Assembly (NCBI GenBank): GCA_018894105.1
Contig: CM032126.1
Span: forward strand, 4,305,001 to 4,369,000
Source of the DNA: Jacaranda mimosifolia
Lineage: Eukaryota > Streptophyta > Magnoliopsida > Lamiales > Bignoniaceae
Direction of reading: 5' to 3'
DNA: 64,000 bases
In this document: piece by piece, positions 11,149 to 23,531 of the stretch
Position numbering within the stretch: the first letter of the stretch is position 1
Layout: each line of letters starts with the position of its first letter
Program-made: the position numbers and the translations under genes
Notes under the pieces: model-generated
The model's input: only the letters and a program-made list of their open reading frames with translations
Database searches by the model: none
Told to the model about the DNA's origin: nothing

Positions 11149-14100
11149 TCAAGTTGCTTCATCTGAAAGAACCCTTTTCATTTCATCAATAAGCTCCCCC
11201 ATTTGCTCCCTTGAATGCAATGGGAACGGAAATACACACGCGCAATCCAATTTCCCGTCTCTTATGGTGTCGAATATTGCTATCGATGGGCCTATCCCAT
11301 GAACTGAGGCACATCCGATGAAGTCTTCTAATCCAATAATCTGATGCAGTTTGTTGGAGTGATCAATCGTAGGGTCCTCGAAGATGGATAGTAGTGAGGT
11401 TCTAAGTGATGCTGATGGTGTTAATCCAGGGTTCTCTATTGCCTTGCACATCAGAAAGTTCATATCAGCCATGTCGGAAAAATGCTTCTTGTTGTTCTTA
11501 GCATTGACAAAGGAAGAATGAACTCGTTTTGCCAAATCCCACAAATTTTCCCCTCCCTTCACATCATGAGTGTTCAGAATGGCGGAGTGGTAAAAACCTG
11601 CAACATTTTGACCGTTTTGGTGAAAACATATTCACAGCACACTGGGGAAGGAAAGATAAAAGCAAGAACTAGCAAATAGGTATAAACAGTGTCATATATT
11701 CAGAAAGGCGAAGCTGCAAGTAGAGCAACTGAAAATTTAAGCTTTATTGTATCCTCTATCTTGGCTCTTCTTTGCCAAGCAAATAATCTAGCAAATAGAG
11801 AGTTCTTCATGAATTTCTTTCTAGTTTGTTATTACTTCAGGGTACTCGGCCTAATCTAATTGGTAATGATGAGGGAAATCATGGGGCAAGTGTGTACAAG
11901 TTGGGTCAAGCCACAAGATTATGTTTTTCAAGATTGATACGGAATTTCTCAACGAGCTTAAAATTAAGCTAAATTTGATTTCTTAATCACTCCTCTTGAA
12001 CAAATTTTAATGGAGCCAAAAGAAACAAAAGTCAAGCTCAAGTAATTTTCATATTTTTCCTTTTCATTATGTTGGCTTTTAGCTTATTGAATCAACTACA
12101 ACCACAGCTTGGTATAATCAAGAATCAAACTTGGCTTTTTATATACTATTGAACCAAGATCAAACCAATTGATTTCTTTTTAGTTCACTTTATTTTTTAG
12201 CCAATCATGCCATAGGACTTTAGCCTTTAAAGTATTCATGTGTTTTTTGTCTTAATGATTTTGATGTTTTATTCATTGCACATTCCATTACTTACATTTG
12301 TTCAACATATTTGTCTTTCTGAAGATTACATTTGAATTCATGACCATCACTCGTTTGAGTAATTTGTAAGATTTTATGTAATCCCATCTTATTGAGTCCA
12401 TGGATCAATATTAGAACTGCATCCCCTTCAAACTATTAGTACAATTCAAAGCTACACATCCAACACATTTGAAATTAAAACTAAATTTAAGAACTCAATT
12501 TGAAAGTAGTTTTTAAGGCACAAAGCACTGCATAACTATCTCAAGTCACTAGTTCTCCTTCACAATATTTCCCTGTTAACTGTAGCCATCATTACAAAAG
12601 GAAATCCAGAAAACTTACCAATATGGTCGCTGCTGAGCACTGGATCAAGAATAGAACGGCAGTCCATGAGTGTTACAACTGCATATTTTTCCCATTGACC
12701 ATCGGGAAGTCCTTTTGAGGAATGAGAAGCAATTAATCCAGCTGCTGCTAAAAGAGAAGCTAATTTTATCTCTTTAGACTCGCAACTCTGCCAAAGTAAT
12801 GCCAAACTGAATTCATTATGCAGGTAAAGTTGTTATAGACAGGTTAGAATAGCATCTAATATTGAAGATGTATTTATAAGTTTGAATCTATCAAAACCAC
12901 TATATTTTTTAATAACTTGAGATTGTAATGACCAAATGGGCCAAGTGAAGAAACACAGCTCACACTAGTTGGTCTGTAGTCGAGCTTCGAGATTTTTTCG
13001 GGGTTGAGCTTGAGCTCAACAAGATTGTAAATTTAAGCTCAACCTGGTACTTGAGGTAAAAATATTGATCTCATGCTTGTTTATAGTAATAAATAAATAA
13101 ATATATATATATATATAAATTCATTCAATAATTATTTTTAATTAAGTATTAACATATAATCAATAAATTTCACTTAGTTGTTAAAGAAAATAATGATATT
13201 ATTAATTTTTTAGTACTATCAATAATAAATTAAATATTTAAAAACATAAAAATAAAAAATAAAAACTCACTAGTGGCCTAAGCATTTGAACAGTACTTGT
13301 ATTTGACCTAGAGTTCAACTCATTAAAGAGCGAGCTCGAGCCGGCTCGACTGACAAGTTTCTCATCTTTACCGTAGATGTACTTGTTATATGCTGGCATA
13401 TTCTACATTTCCCTTTCTCCCATCCATAATTTCCAGGGAAGACCATCCATACCCAGCACAGCAATAGAAGCCTGCAATATTTGCTCTGAGATCCAATCAT
13501 TGTCCTCACAAAGAAAGTGTTCCCACAAGCATCCTTAAACTCCATCACTAACATACGTAACAAAGACTACAAGTATTATATTTCTACAATGATCACTTTC
13601 TACTCTTTTAGTCAAACAATTTCTATGAAACTTCAGCCCTTTCATATGCAACTTAAAGATGATTGGAATGATGTGATCTCAAGGACAGTCTATTAAGCCT
13701 TTGGAATAAGGGTCCGAGCAAACTTACTCTGTTCCCTGTCAAAAGTATCTTTCTGGCTCTTGATTCGTCCTGACTAAAAACCATAAGGAATACATGACCA
13801 ATCCTTCAAAGAACTAATCTTTTACCAGCTTTGGAATACAACTAAAATCAGGGCTGCTCAAGCAACCGACTTAACAGGGAATTTGTGGACCTTTATAATC
13901 AAAAGAAACCTTCTTGTCTTTTTACCATCTACAAAAATAAGATAATTCACTGGTCATGAATGTGCCTAACTGTTAATATGGCTTGAATTTGGTGGATATG
14001 AATCATGATACAACCTGAGAAGCCGCAGTGCAGCACGAATTGAATAAAAAGGGGAGGTTAGTGTTAGGCTCCAAGGAAGCCCCCGCAGTATGTATCAGCC

Positions 14101-15309
14101 GAAATATTCTGTATTTTCTAGGCCCATTTGGCCAAAATGAGAGGCATTAAGGGCTTTGTAAGGAAAATCGATCTTTATACTTTCTTTTTTGCTAGTGGAA
14201 ACTTTCTCACTCTCTTGCCAGTGGACATAGGCATGATAGAATCATGTTAAATACTGATATCTAATTTCTCATTTCTCTCTTCTCACTGTGTGATTGTGTG
14301 TGTGAATTTGCTGTTTTTCATAAAGATAATCTTGCCCATTTCTTTGTTATGCTATGATAAAGAAAATATAAGTGCTGGCAGTCCAGCTTACCATAGGAGA
14401 CGAACGTACAGAGAAAGGGGTGTGATAATAGATTATATGCATGCATTCAAGAACAATGATGTCACTAGGAATCAATAATCTCATGCAACTACAAGGAAAA
14501 GGGGAATCCAATAATTCACTTACAGATAGAATCCGACCAGTGTCTTCTGCATTCATTTGCAACCTAACAACACGTGACAGTCTTGATGAAACTGTGTCCT
14601 TAAAACTTAAATTCCCCAGCCTGAAAGAATTTAAGGAGTAGCCTAACATGTCGACCCCGCGAGCCCAAAAGGGCTTATTCCCCTGCCCACTAGGAATATA
14701 CTCCTCAATCCCCAAACTAACCTCCATTTCTTTTCCCAATTCCCTTTCTGCCCCTTTCTCCCCCTCCTCCATCATCCCCAGCAACTCCCTGAGCAATGCC
14801 ACCGCCGACGCTCGATCACATGCTGAGGTATGCAGCCTAAGTGCCACAACCCACTTATCATTCTCCAAAGCATACAAACTGGCAAAGAAAAGATCAGTTT
14901 CCGACGAATGGTCAGGATTTTGCCACGAGTTCTTGTTCAATTCGTGTTCGAGGATGAGGTGCAGGGGAGAAATGGAGTTGCTCTCGTCGGGGAAATCGTT
15001 CTGGAGAATCTGGGACGTTGAAAGGAGATCGACGGCCTGGATTTGGATGTGGGGAGCTGGGGGTGTGACGTAGGAGAAAGAATTGGAGGCGGGATCGAAG
15101 TGAAGTCTGGACTTGAGGATTGGATGGGAAATTTGAAGTCTGCGGAGGGCGTTTTGGAGAAATGGGATGTCGATGGGTTTTGAGAGGAGGAGGGCGAGGA
15201 CAGTTATGCCGGTCCCTCCGGGCACCGCCTTGCACCAGCTGAGCTCGGTGGCGCCCACCGGCCGGATTTTGGGCTCAGCCGCATCGACTGATTGTTGAGA
15301 AAGGGACAT
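11149..15309 (-). CDS. Acyltransferase-like gene A (chloramphenicol-acetyltransferase/condensation fold)
   Basis: Three exons on the minus strand, 14524-15309, 12619-12787 and 11149-11597, with GT-AG borders, give 1404 bp and 467 residues. The N-terminus carries RPVGATELSWCKAVPGGTGI (residues 16-35), then a region typical of the CoA-dependent acyltransferase / condensation-domain superfamily with RRLQISHPILKSRL. The active-site position reads H-T-S-A-C-D-R (His160, Asp165) instead of H-H-x-x-x-D-G, so the usual general-base His is Thr and the Gly is Arg. The C-terminal half has VVTLMDCRSILDP and FIGCASVHGIGPSIAIFD. The DFGWG motif of BAHD enzymes is absent. Function is unknown: it could be a true acyltransferase of an unusual type or a non-catalytic relative. 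It is closely related to gene B (53951-62372), with the same exon phases, and to a 5' fragment at 45851. Intron 1 is 1.7 kb. Confidence 0.88.
12950..13370. repeat. GAGCTCGAGC-type dispersed repeat in intron 1 of gene A
   Basis: The stretch begins with phrases such as 'GAGCTTGAGCTCAACAAG' and ends with 'GAGCGAGCTCGAGCCGGCTC', around an A+T-rich middle with (TA)n. Opposed GAGCTCGAG-rich ends around an A+T core are frequent in hAT-type MITEs of dicots. Exact ends and target duplication were not resolved. Confidence 0.4.
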
Positions 15310-15470
15310 TGTTCTTAGAACTGATTTCCAGTGATAGCAAAGGCCTTAACTTACTTGTGAATAATAGTAGTTGGACTGGACTTAGCGATAAGATGGCGAC
15401 TTTTCAGAAATAAACGGACATAGTACTTTCGACTTTCGAGGAGGACTATGCTTTCCAATATAAAAATATG
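15310..15470 (-). promoter_or_regulatory. Upstream region of gene A, shared with the fragment at 45946-46095
   Basis: About 150 bp upstream of the gene A start is clearly similar to the sequence upstream of the A-fragment at 45851: both contain GATAGCAAAG, GATAAGATG, CTTTTCA and a 'CATAGTACTTTCGA..GGACTATGCTTT' block. The likeness supports a shared ancestral promoter. No clear TATA box is seen. Confidence 0.5.
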
Positions 15471-15999
15471 TAATCTCTGTTTCCATTGTTTTCAACGTTG
15501 GTAAGCGTAATAAAGAATCGTGTGGGAATGGTATGGGTCCACTTTAACCAGAATTTTGTTGAGTTATACTTATGGCGATGGATTTTTATTTAAATAGTAA
15601 ACATAAATTTTAATATTTTGTATGTAAGTAAATAATTTTATGACCAATATAAAGGATGCAACCAGAATTTTGTAATATTTTGATTGTTCATATTCAAATT
15701 TATTTGTTTATTACATTTAAAATTCGTCATAAAAGTTTGTTTATTGATCTTTTATTCTAAAAGATTTGATTTAATCGGCGTTTTAATGAGAATTTTGAAA
15801 AATAATTTATCTTTTAACTTCTCGTCCAATCACGTTGGAAAATTATCAACACATTTACATCATTTCACTTGTGAAAATAAAAAAATAAGAAGTTAGAAAA
15901 TTCTTTAATGATATTGATAGTTGTTGAAATTCTTAATATTATCTATAGTTGTGCGGCCCATACCCAATAATAAATAGATTAAAACATGTGAACTAAGAA
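15471..15999. other. Intergenic A+T-rich spacer
   Basis: I see no gene or clear repeat between the gene A upstream region and the Helitron. A frame at 15684-15896 has no recognisable family. Confidence 0.4.
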
Positions 16000-17825
16000 T
16001 CTACGCTATTATATATAGTACAATGGTGTGGAACTTATAATTATGCAATTTTGATTGTAATTTTGGCTAAGTGGTAAATTTTTAGAATTTTGAGTTTTTT
16101 AATTGAATTCAAAATTTTCATTAATTGTTGATTATTATCTTAACCGATATGATCGTATCTTATCTTTGATTTTTTTTCAACAAATAAATTTAAAATTCAA
16201 AAGGTATTTTATGAGCACCAAATTAAGGACACCTACAAAAAAGTTATTCTATAAATTTCATACCATTAAACAAATCAAAACTTATTTATCTCTGCTTCCA
16301 CTCTTCCCCTTCTTCTTCCTCTCCTTTTTCTTCAAGATAACTATTTCATTCTAAAATTTCAAGTGAACTTTCATTACACATTCTATCAGCATTCATATGT
16401 TTTTTTCATTTTATATTGATTCGTTTTCAATATACGCATTAGGAACATAAACAGCATGTATAGATGTATTTGTTGCTCAATTATCATTTAAATCTTTGTT
16501 TTTCTTTCTTTCTTTTTTTCTTTCTTTTTTTTGTATGTGTGTGTGTGTAATGAATAAATATTTTGCTGATAATAAAAGATATTATAGCAGAATTGTAAGT
16601 AGATGATCTATATTTAACAATGATAAACCTAAAAGGTTAGAAAATATTTTTCTTTTCAATTACTTGCAAATCACATTACTTATTTTTTCCCTTTATTTTC
16701 ACATCCACTTTTGTCATTTGGGATTTTGAACATTTACCATGATGTGTAAGGTATTTCTTTAAGTTGCAAGTTTTGCTCTTTTTCTTTCTTTCTTTTTTTC
16801 TTTCTTTTATCAATTGTAATAATTTGGTTTAGTTTGTACTTTTTTATAATTCCTTTTTGTTGGGTTAATATTTTTATTCAATATTTTCTAAGTTCATATG
16901 TATTTTTCTTTTCTCTGTTTTGGACCATAAATATCATGTTTGAAAGGTATCTTTTAATTCTAATTTTGTTGTGGTTTTTATTCATATTTTTTTTTATCAA
17001 ATTAATTCAATTTTTTCAAGTTACCTTTGTGTGAATAATGTATGTATAATATATATACATATACATATATAGGCACCAGTTTTTCATTGTTCATGTTTAC
17101 TTGGTTCTAAGGACTAATTTTTAATTTGTTTTTTCATGTTCATTAATTAATTTAGCTTTATTTATTCATTACAAATCTTTTTATTTGATTAATTAAATAA
17201 CCCAAGTTTCTTTATAAATATCCTATTTTGATGTGTTACATAATTTTTGTAGTTTTATCCCTATTTATAATTTATTTTTTTCTGTATGCAACTAGAATTT
17301 CTTAGACAATGTTTTATATATTTCTGAACTGCTTCTGGATTTAATATAGAATATTCAAACTAATAAAGAATCTTAGTATTTTGGACCAAAATAATTTTAT
17401 TACTAAAGATATTTTGAAATAATTTAGATTTGTATTTTTTATCTGGAACCACTTGACCCAAATGAATTAGATCACGACTAAAAATCAAAGTCGTTGATCC
17501 TCCACAAGATAAAATTTGAAGTGGATAAAGTGTTGGTATATAAATATATATATATATATATATCATATGTTATGGATGTTGCTCTCATCACATTAATATT
17601 TTTATTTAAAGTACAATAGCATTTTTTATTTTAATGAATAGTATTAAATATTACTACTTAACTATTTAAAATAATATTTTCTTTTAAAGATGATAATATT
17701 TTTTATAGAATATGAAAAATTGTAATAACTTATATGTGAAATCACACAAAATTAGTTGCATATTTATATCTTTTTAATGTATTAGATAAGTGAATATGTT
17801 GTGTATAGCACAGGGTTTACGCTAG
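16000..17825 (+). mobile_element. Non-autonomous Helitron (copy 1)
   Basis: The 5' end starts TCTACGCTATTATATATAG after an A, and the 3' end is a short hairpin (TGTG-TATAG-CACA at 17800-17812) followed by CTAG (17822-17825) and a T. TC at the 5' end, a hairpin plus CTRR at the 3' end and insertion between A and T are the marks of Helitrons. The first ~170 bp match the second Helitron at 43205 and 43575 closely: 'CAATTTTGATTG.AATTTTGG', 'AAATTTTTAGAATTTTGAGTT'. No Rep/helicase gene is present, so it was moved in trans. The open frames inside have no recognisable product. Confidence 0.8.
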
Positions 17826-18335
17826 TATTTAATATTTGGTAAAAGCCAAATGGTATAGGCATAAATATAAAATTATGGGAAGAATAAATTATAACACTCT
17901 GTACTAAAGAAAGAAATAGCTCAAATGTCATATTTTCTTTCTACAATGTATCAAACGTTTAGGGATTACATGTTTGACTATTAAGTATTTTATTACTTTG
18001 TGATTTTGTATGGTCAAACTAAATTTTTTGAAAGTGTCAACAAAAAAATTAAAATATTATTCTAAATATTACGTAAAATTACAATTTTATCTCGTAGCTT
18101 TCTAAATAAAATTCCTATAATGTTCATATGTAAACTTTTAATTAAAAACAGCAATCAAAATTCATATACTCTGACTTTCAATTCGTCTATCTTGAAATTT
18201 AAATTGATAGTTTATGAAATGAAAAATCATTAGCAGTGCCATCGGGACTTGGAGGTGTGTTTCTTATATTAACTTAATTTTTTTTTATTTGCATCTGCAT
18301 ATAGTTTTTCAATTGACTAGTAGCCTCATATTAAC

Positions 18336-19048
18336 CATTTTTTTTACCACTAAAATATAGGAATTTTAAAGCAAATTAGCAGCAATTACATCTGATAAGA
18401 ATGTAGGATAATGATTTTCCCACATAACTGATTCAGACATAGAAACAGAAGCTTTTGCTACACAATAAGCCACTTGATTTGCTGAACAATGTAAAAAATA
18501 AATACTATAATCGTTAATTCCTCTAACAAAGTTTTACAATCTAAAACCGCATTCTCGAAATAAGACACATCCATCCAGTCATTCAACATTGCATTCACCA
18601 CTTCCACATATTTGACTCAAATTTAACATTTGATATATTTTTGCTTTTGATCCAACTCAGTGCTTCTGTAACATAAATTGCTCCAACTATTGAAGGTTGA
18701 TACTTTTCTCTTTGTGGGATAGCAGTAGCAGCCGTAATATTGTTTGATCATCTCTCAATACACAACTCACAACAAATCCAGTACCATTTGAACTATTGTC
18801 TGTATTAATGTTACATTTAAACCATCCCAGTTTTGAAGATTCCCACCAAAAATTTTGTGCTTGACCCCGAGTATTATTAAGTATTTTTTTGACTTGTCGA
18901 GTAGATGTTCGCTGATGGAATAAGGAATTTGCAATGGATATAACAGAACTTGCCGAGCATATTTTTCCTTCCCAAACCACCTGATTTCGGTTGCACCAAA
19001 GATTCCACATTACCATTAGAACTTTACATCCTTCCTCCTTGCTCAAAC
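18336..19048 (-). pseudogene. 5'-truncated L1-type LINE with RNase H domain remnant
   Basis: On the minus strand a frame around 18687-19046 encodes the zinc-knuckle-to-RNase H tail of plant non-LTR retrotransposons: VMWNLWCNRNQVVWEG, then WFKCNIN, NGTGFVVSCVLRD. Broken frames further on (to ~18400) continue the RNase H domain, with phrases like EALSWIKSKN and CVAKASVSMSES. The insertion is flanked by a perfect 15-bp direct repeat TAGCCTCATATTAAC (18321-18335 and 19049-19063). A T-run at 18338-18345 sits at the left edge, where the poly(A) tail of a minus-strand insertion should be. This is target-primed insertion of a 5'-truncated copy. Frameshifts and stops make it dead. Confidence 0.85.
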
Positions 19049-19063
19049 TAGCCTCATATTAAC

Positions 19064-20669
19064 TTAATTGATTTAATAATTTTTAATCTTCACAATTGCT
19101 TGAAAATTGGTTATTAGGCCATCAAGTTAATAGACTTCTCCTGGTGTATAGCAAGCTAGTTTTGTGAAGCCCATTAGTAATTTTATCAGGCCATCCAGAA
19201 TTAGTTTGGATTGGGCTTTGAACATGGACGACACAATCTAATTGTTGTTGTTGTGTTTGGGATTGTCAATTGAACATATTCTAATCTGAATTCGATTCGA
19301 TTATTTAAGATTTTTAATTAATAAAAATTTTGATGGATATAATCTAATTAATGCATAATTTGAAATAAATGAAATGAATATGAATATGGCTCGATGCGAT
19401 CATGACATATTTATATGCGTATCTCTCACATTTATCACAATATATATATATATATATAAAGTCATATGAAAATACAATTTCACCCTACTAGTTTGACAAA
19501 ACTTTTACTAACTTGGCGTCTACAATGAAAAATGTCTCATCCAGAACAAAACAAAATATCTATATTTTTTTTCTAAATAATCTCCAATCACCTCCCAAAA
19601 ATAAAATCAAACACCCTTCACATTCTCCAATCCTACTCACAAAATACTATCTTCCAAAATATTCTTTTTCAAAATAATATCAAATAAACCATAATTTTTT
19701 GACATGTTAAAAAAAGTTCGACATTATTTATCAAACAATCTACATATTAAAATTGTATGCGATATAGCACATATATTTCAAAATAAATATATTTATGATC
19801 ATGGCATAAATTTAATAAAATAACATTACCTAGATTCCAGTTAACAAAAGAAGAGAGGTTGGACAGATTCTGCTTAAATACATATTCAAGTAAATTATAA
19901 ATTATATCATAAAAATATATGAAAGTATAATGTATATATAACGTTGATATTAAGATTCAATGGCCAATTAAATACATGTTTGAAATTAACGTATGCTATT
20001 ACACCAGCGTACGTTGTTTTTCTCTAAAATTGGGAAAAGAATAGAGAAAGTCTACTCGGTGAATGGCACAGTTTGTTCATTCCCCCTTTCCACCATTCGT
20101 TGTTTTCCCGGTAAGTCCACTCTGAGGGCAGCTATTTTGGTTATATGTCTTACATCAGATTGTGAACAACCATTTTATGTTTTTATTTAATTATTTATTG
20201 GGTTAAAAAAAAATCTAATTACTGATGTTGGAATTCAGACAACTAAATATTTTTCTTAATTTCTTCTCTTCAAACATAACGAATACAAGTGAGAAAAATA
20301 TTCGTATATTTTATAAAATTTAAACCTAAAATCTCATATTTAAAGAGTTTTCAAACTTCAATTTTGGCCATTCAACGTTCTTATCATAATCAATAAGAGA
20401 TTAATTACATTTTAATTCGAATTAAATTCAAATTAACTTGGATTATGTGTAGATTAATGAATTTAGAGCTAAGAATTTCAAATTCACAATAAATAAATTC
20501 ACTGAATTTGTTTGGATAATTATTTCATGTTATAATAGATTTAAGATATTTTTAAAATTATCCATTTTGAAATGTTTCTTGAGTAATTACAAATTATTTC
20601 AATTAATCCACCTAATATGGAACTATTTAAAATATTTCCCCTAATCCTTCTTTCAAGTCCAAATCTTTA
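19064..20669. other. Spacer with segmental-duplication blocks
   Basis: No gene is supported. 19064-19230 resembles 41160-41310 and 47015-47530 (shared phrases 'AAGCCCA.TAGTAA', 'CCATCCAGAATTAGTTTGGATTGGGCTTTGAACA'). 20030-20520 is colinear with 47960-48425. Around 19250-19330 a run 'GGGATTGTCAATTGAACATATTC' looks like a worn hAT-like MITE end related to the one at 41392. Confidence 0.5.
20030..20520. repeat. Segmental duplication block, left copy (partner 47960-48425)
   Basis: The two stretches share order and phrasing over ~480 bp: 'GTGCATTCCCC..TTTC', 'AAGTCCACT', 'GAGG.CAGCTATTT', 'GGAATTC.GA', 'AAATATTTTTCT', 'ATTACATTTTAAT', 'GAATTCAAATTAACTT.GATTATGT' and 'TTGAATTTGTTTGG'. Together with the gene A fragment and the two hydrolase copies this marks the spacer of a duplicated unit. 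Confidence 0.7.
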
Positions 20670-21047
20670 CATACTGTAAACGTATTAAATTTTTGACCAA
20701 TTGAAACGTGACACATGTAAAATAATATATTAAATATTAATTTAAAATTTTCTATTTAAATTTTGGGATTTATCAAATTTAATTCCTAAAAAATAAATAG
20801 TTAATTTTAATTAATAATATAATATTTATTTTATATATTCAAATCAAATATTGACACGTGTCAAAGATGGAGTGTCTGCATCTATAGACCAATCAAATAA
20901 AAGATATTTGATATTGATATTATCTTTTAATGTTTGATATTATCAAATCAAATATATCTTATATTATCTCTTGATTTTGATATTATTTTATCAAAGAGAT
21001 AACTTTTGAAGAAGTTCAAGTCAATCAGAAGTCTTCCATCAAACACC

Positions 21048-21056
21048 TATATAAAG
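21048..21056 (+). promoter_or_regulatory. TATA box of the 5' LTR
   Basis: TATATAAAG followed by GGGGT, upstream of the repeat array, is the likely promoter of the retrotransposon; the 3' LTR has the same motif at 32403-32411. Confidence 0.7.
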
Positions 21057-21146
21057 GGGTAATTCCAACTCATTTGACAACAACACAAATTCCAACAGAT
21101 GAGAGAAACTCTGAAGGAGGCCTGCAATTCTCTCAAGCAAATTCAA

Positions 21147-22010
21147 GGAGATCCACGAAGTTCAAGGCGTTCTTTGCGAAATCCATATATTTTTGGCGTA
21201 TGATTCGAAATTAAGGTACGAAGCCCCCGAATTGGAGTTATTCAAGTCAAATCAAATTCAAAGGAGATCCACGAAGTTCAAGGCGTTCTTTGCGAAATCC
21301 ATATATTTTTGGCATTTGATTCGAGATTAAGGTGCGAAACCCCCGAATTGGCGTTATTCCAGTCAAATCAAATTCAAAGGAGATCCACAAAGTTCAAGGC
21401 GTTCTTTGCAGAATCCATATATTTTTGGCGTTTGATTCGAGATTAAGGTGCGAAACCCCCGAATTGGTGTTATTCCAGTCAAATCAAATTCAAAGGAGAT
21501 CCACGGAGTTCAAGGCATTTTTTGAGGAATCCATATATTTTTGGCATTTAATTCGAGATTAAGGTGCGAAGCCCTCGAATTGGCATTATTCCGGTCAAAT
21601 CAAATTCAAAGGAGATCCACGACGTTCAAGGCGTTCTTCACATAATCTACATATTTTTTGCGTTTGATTCGAGATTAAGGTGCAATACCCCCGAATCTGC
21701 GTTATTCCAGTCAAATCAAATTCAAAGGAGATCCACGGAGTTCAAGGCATTTTTTGCGGAATCCATATATTTTTGGCGTTTAATTCGAGATTAAAGTGCG
21801 AAGCACCCGAATTGGCGTTATTCCAGTCAAATCAAATTCAAAGGAGATCTGCGACGTTCAAGGCGTTCTTCACAGAATTCACATATTTTTGGTGTTTGAT
21901 TCGAGATTAAGGTGCGAAGCCTCCGAATTGGCGTTATTATATTCAAATCAAATTCAAAGGAGATCCACGACGTTCAAGGTGTTCTTCGCGGAGCTCAAGA
22001 TTATATTTGG
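21147..22010 (+). repeat. Tandem 116-bp repeats inside the 5' LTR (eight units)
   Basis: GGAGATCC (or GGAGATCT) recurs at 21147, 21263, 21379, 21495, 21611, 21727, 21843 and 21959, each exactly 116 bp apart. Each unit also has GTTCAAGGCGTTCTT, CATATATTTTTGGCGTTTGATTCGA and CCGAATTGGCGTTATT type phrases. The open frames seen across these units are by-products of the repeat and not genes. Confidence 0.93.
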
Positions 22011-22149
22011 AAGGAAAAAATCGAAGGATTAGAATAGAGATAGAATCCACATTTGATTAATTGATTTTGATTTTAAATTTATTTGTACATTTTTTTCTTG
22101 TTTTGTGATTTTAATCTTTGCAGACAAGAAAATTTGTTGTTACAAATTT

Positions 22150-22167
22150 TGGCACGCCCGATGGGAC
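22150..22167 (+). other. Probable primer binding site
   Basis: TGGCACGCCCGATGGGAC begins 6 bp after the 5' LTR. It starts with TGG (complement of the tRNA CCA end), as reverse-transcription primer sites do. I could not match the tRNA with certainty. Confidence 0.7.
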
Positions 22168-22211
22168 ATCTCTACCTCTCATCTCTTTCATTCATCAAAG
22201 ATTGAAGTATC

Positions 22212-23531
22212 ATGGCCACCAACAAGACTGTTGCATTGAAGATGACTACTACAAACTCCATAAATGCTAGAGCAAGAAGTGTTGGTGTCACCACAAGGAG
22301 TATGTCCAAAAAGTCGCAATCATCTTCGGAGGTAAATCATTCACTTGAAGTTGTGGAAAAGGCATTGTTGCATGCTATTGATACTAATGAAGATGGTGGA
22401 GACTCAAAGGAAGAATCAACAGCATCCACTCCTCGCTCAACCTCAAGTTTCTCAAATATAGTGCCAGTGATGGTGACAAGTGCTATAACTTTGGAGGAAC
22501 AAATTGCTAATTTGACGAAGATTATTGAAGGGCAAGCAAAGTATGCCCAAGAGCAAGATTCTCAAATTTCTAAGTTGGTGAACAAAGTGGATAATGCTGA
22601 GATTAGTCGTGTGATGGAGAAACAAATAGAGGCTCAAGATGAAGTCGAAACATCCACAAAGAGGCAGCCAGTTGAAAGTGAAAAGCATAAAACAAAGGAG
22701 CTACAAGTTTCCACTGATGAACTAATTCCTATTGACCAACTGAGGGAGTTTATCATGGGAACTATCAAAGACAAATTTGAAGGAAGCTCTAAGTCATTCA
22801 TGACTTATTCCAAGCCATATACTCAAAGGATTGACAACTTAAAGATGCCAATTGGTTATCAGCCACCAAAGTTCCAGCAATTTGATGGCAAAGGTAATCC
22901 AAAGCAACATGTGGCTCATTTCATTAAGACTTGTAACAATGCTAGGACGTATGGAGATTACCTAATTAAGCAATTTGTTCGATCCTTGAAGGGTAATACT
23001 TTTGATTGGCATACTGACTTAGAAGTAGGCTCAATTGATAGTTGGGAGCAATTGGAGCAAGAATTTCTCAATCATTTATACAGTACCCAAAGGACAGTTA
23101 GTATGATTGAACTCACCAATTCTCACCAGTGGAAAGAAGAATCGGTCATTGACTACATTAATCGCTGGAGAAACCTAAGCCTTAATTGCAAAGACAGATT
23201 ATCTGAGGCTTCAGCCATCGAGATGTGCATTCAAGGGATGCATTGGGGACTTCGATATATTCTGCAAGGAATTCAACCCAAAATATCTAAAGAGTTGGCT
23301 ACTCGAGCCCATGATATGGAGTTAAGCATGTTTGCTAGCGGAGTAGAAGGGCCACCAATTCAAGAGCCTCATAAGTCTAAGGAAAAGCAAGAATTCAAGA
23401 AAATGGGCAAACCTCTTGCTAAGGTTCAGAGTAAAGAAGCTATGGCAGTGAATACAACACCCATGAAACTTCGTACGAAGGCAGAAGGCACAAAGGACAA
23501 AAGAAAGGATGTCTCCTACGAAAGAGGATAA
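22212..23531 (+). CDS. gag: Retrotransposon Gag (nucleocapsid-type polyprotein)
   Basis: A 439-residue frame starting 68 bp after the LTR. The first ~200 residues are Ser/Glu/Lys rich and probably disordered or coiled. The retrotransposon Gag domain spans about residues 220-380, with [31 protein letters not shown] and [17 protein letters not shown] as its typical phrases. It ends at an in-frame TAA (23529-23531), after which the same frame continues into pol-linked sequence. The stop is therefore probably a mutation and not the natural end. In life, Gag would package the element's RNA in cytoplasmic particles. Confidence 0.9.
   Translation: MATNKTVALKMTTTNSINARARSVGVTTRSMSKKSQSSSEVNHSLEVVEKALLHAIDTNEDGGDSKEESTASTPRSTSSFSNIVPVMVTSAITLEEQIANLTKIIEGQAKYAQEQDSQISKLVNKVDNAEISRVMEKQIEAQDEVETSTKRQPVESEKHKTKELQVSTDELIPIDQLREFIMGTIKDKFEGSSKSFMTYSKPYTQRIDNLKMPIGYQPPKFQQFDGKGNPKQHVAHFIKTCNNARTYGDYLIKQFVRSLKGNTFDWHTDLEVGSIDSWEQLEQEFLNHLYSTQRTVSMIELTNSHQWKEESVIDYINRWRNLSLNCKDRLSEASAIEMCIQGMHWGLRYILQGIQPKISKELATRAHDMELSMFASGVEGPPIQEPHKSKEKQEFKKMGKPLAKVQSKEAMAVNTTPMKLRTKAEGTKDKRKDVSYERG

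Larger units (their letters stand above)
20675..22144 (+). repeat. 5' LTR
   Basis: 1470 bp, TG...CA ends, with TATATAAAG at 21048-21056 as the likely core promoter. From about 21147 it consists of eight tandem 116-bp units, then a unique end with GACAAGAAAATTTGTTGTTACA-like sequence. Confidence 0.93.

Noticed and set aside
14441..15073. Plus-strand frames of 63-141 aa
   Set aside because: Antisense shadows of exon 1 of gene A, which has clear conserved motifs on the minus strand.
21147..22010. CRISPR-like regular array
   Set aside because: Units are contiguous 116-bp tandem copies without unique spacers, inside a plant LTR.
21332..22032. Series of overlapping 76-78 aa frames on the plus strand
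   Set aside because: They are produced by the 116-bp tandem repeats of the LTR; frames restart every 116 bp and have no family.
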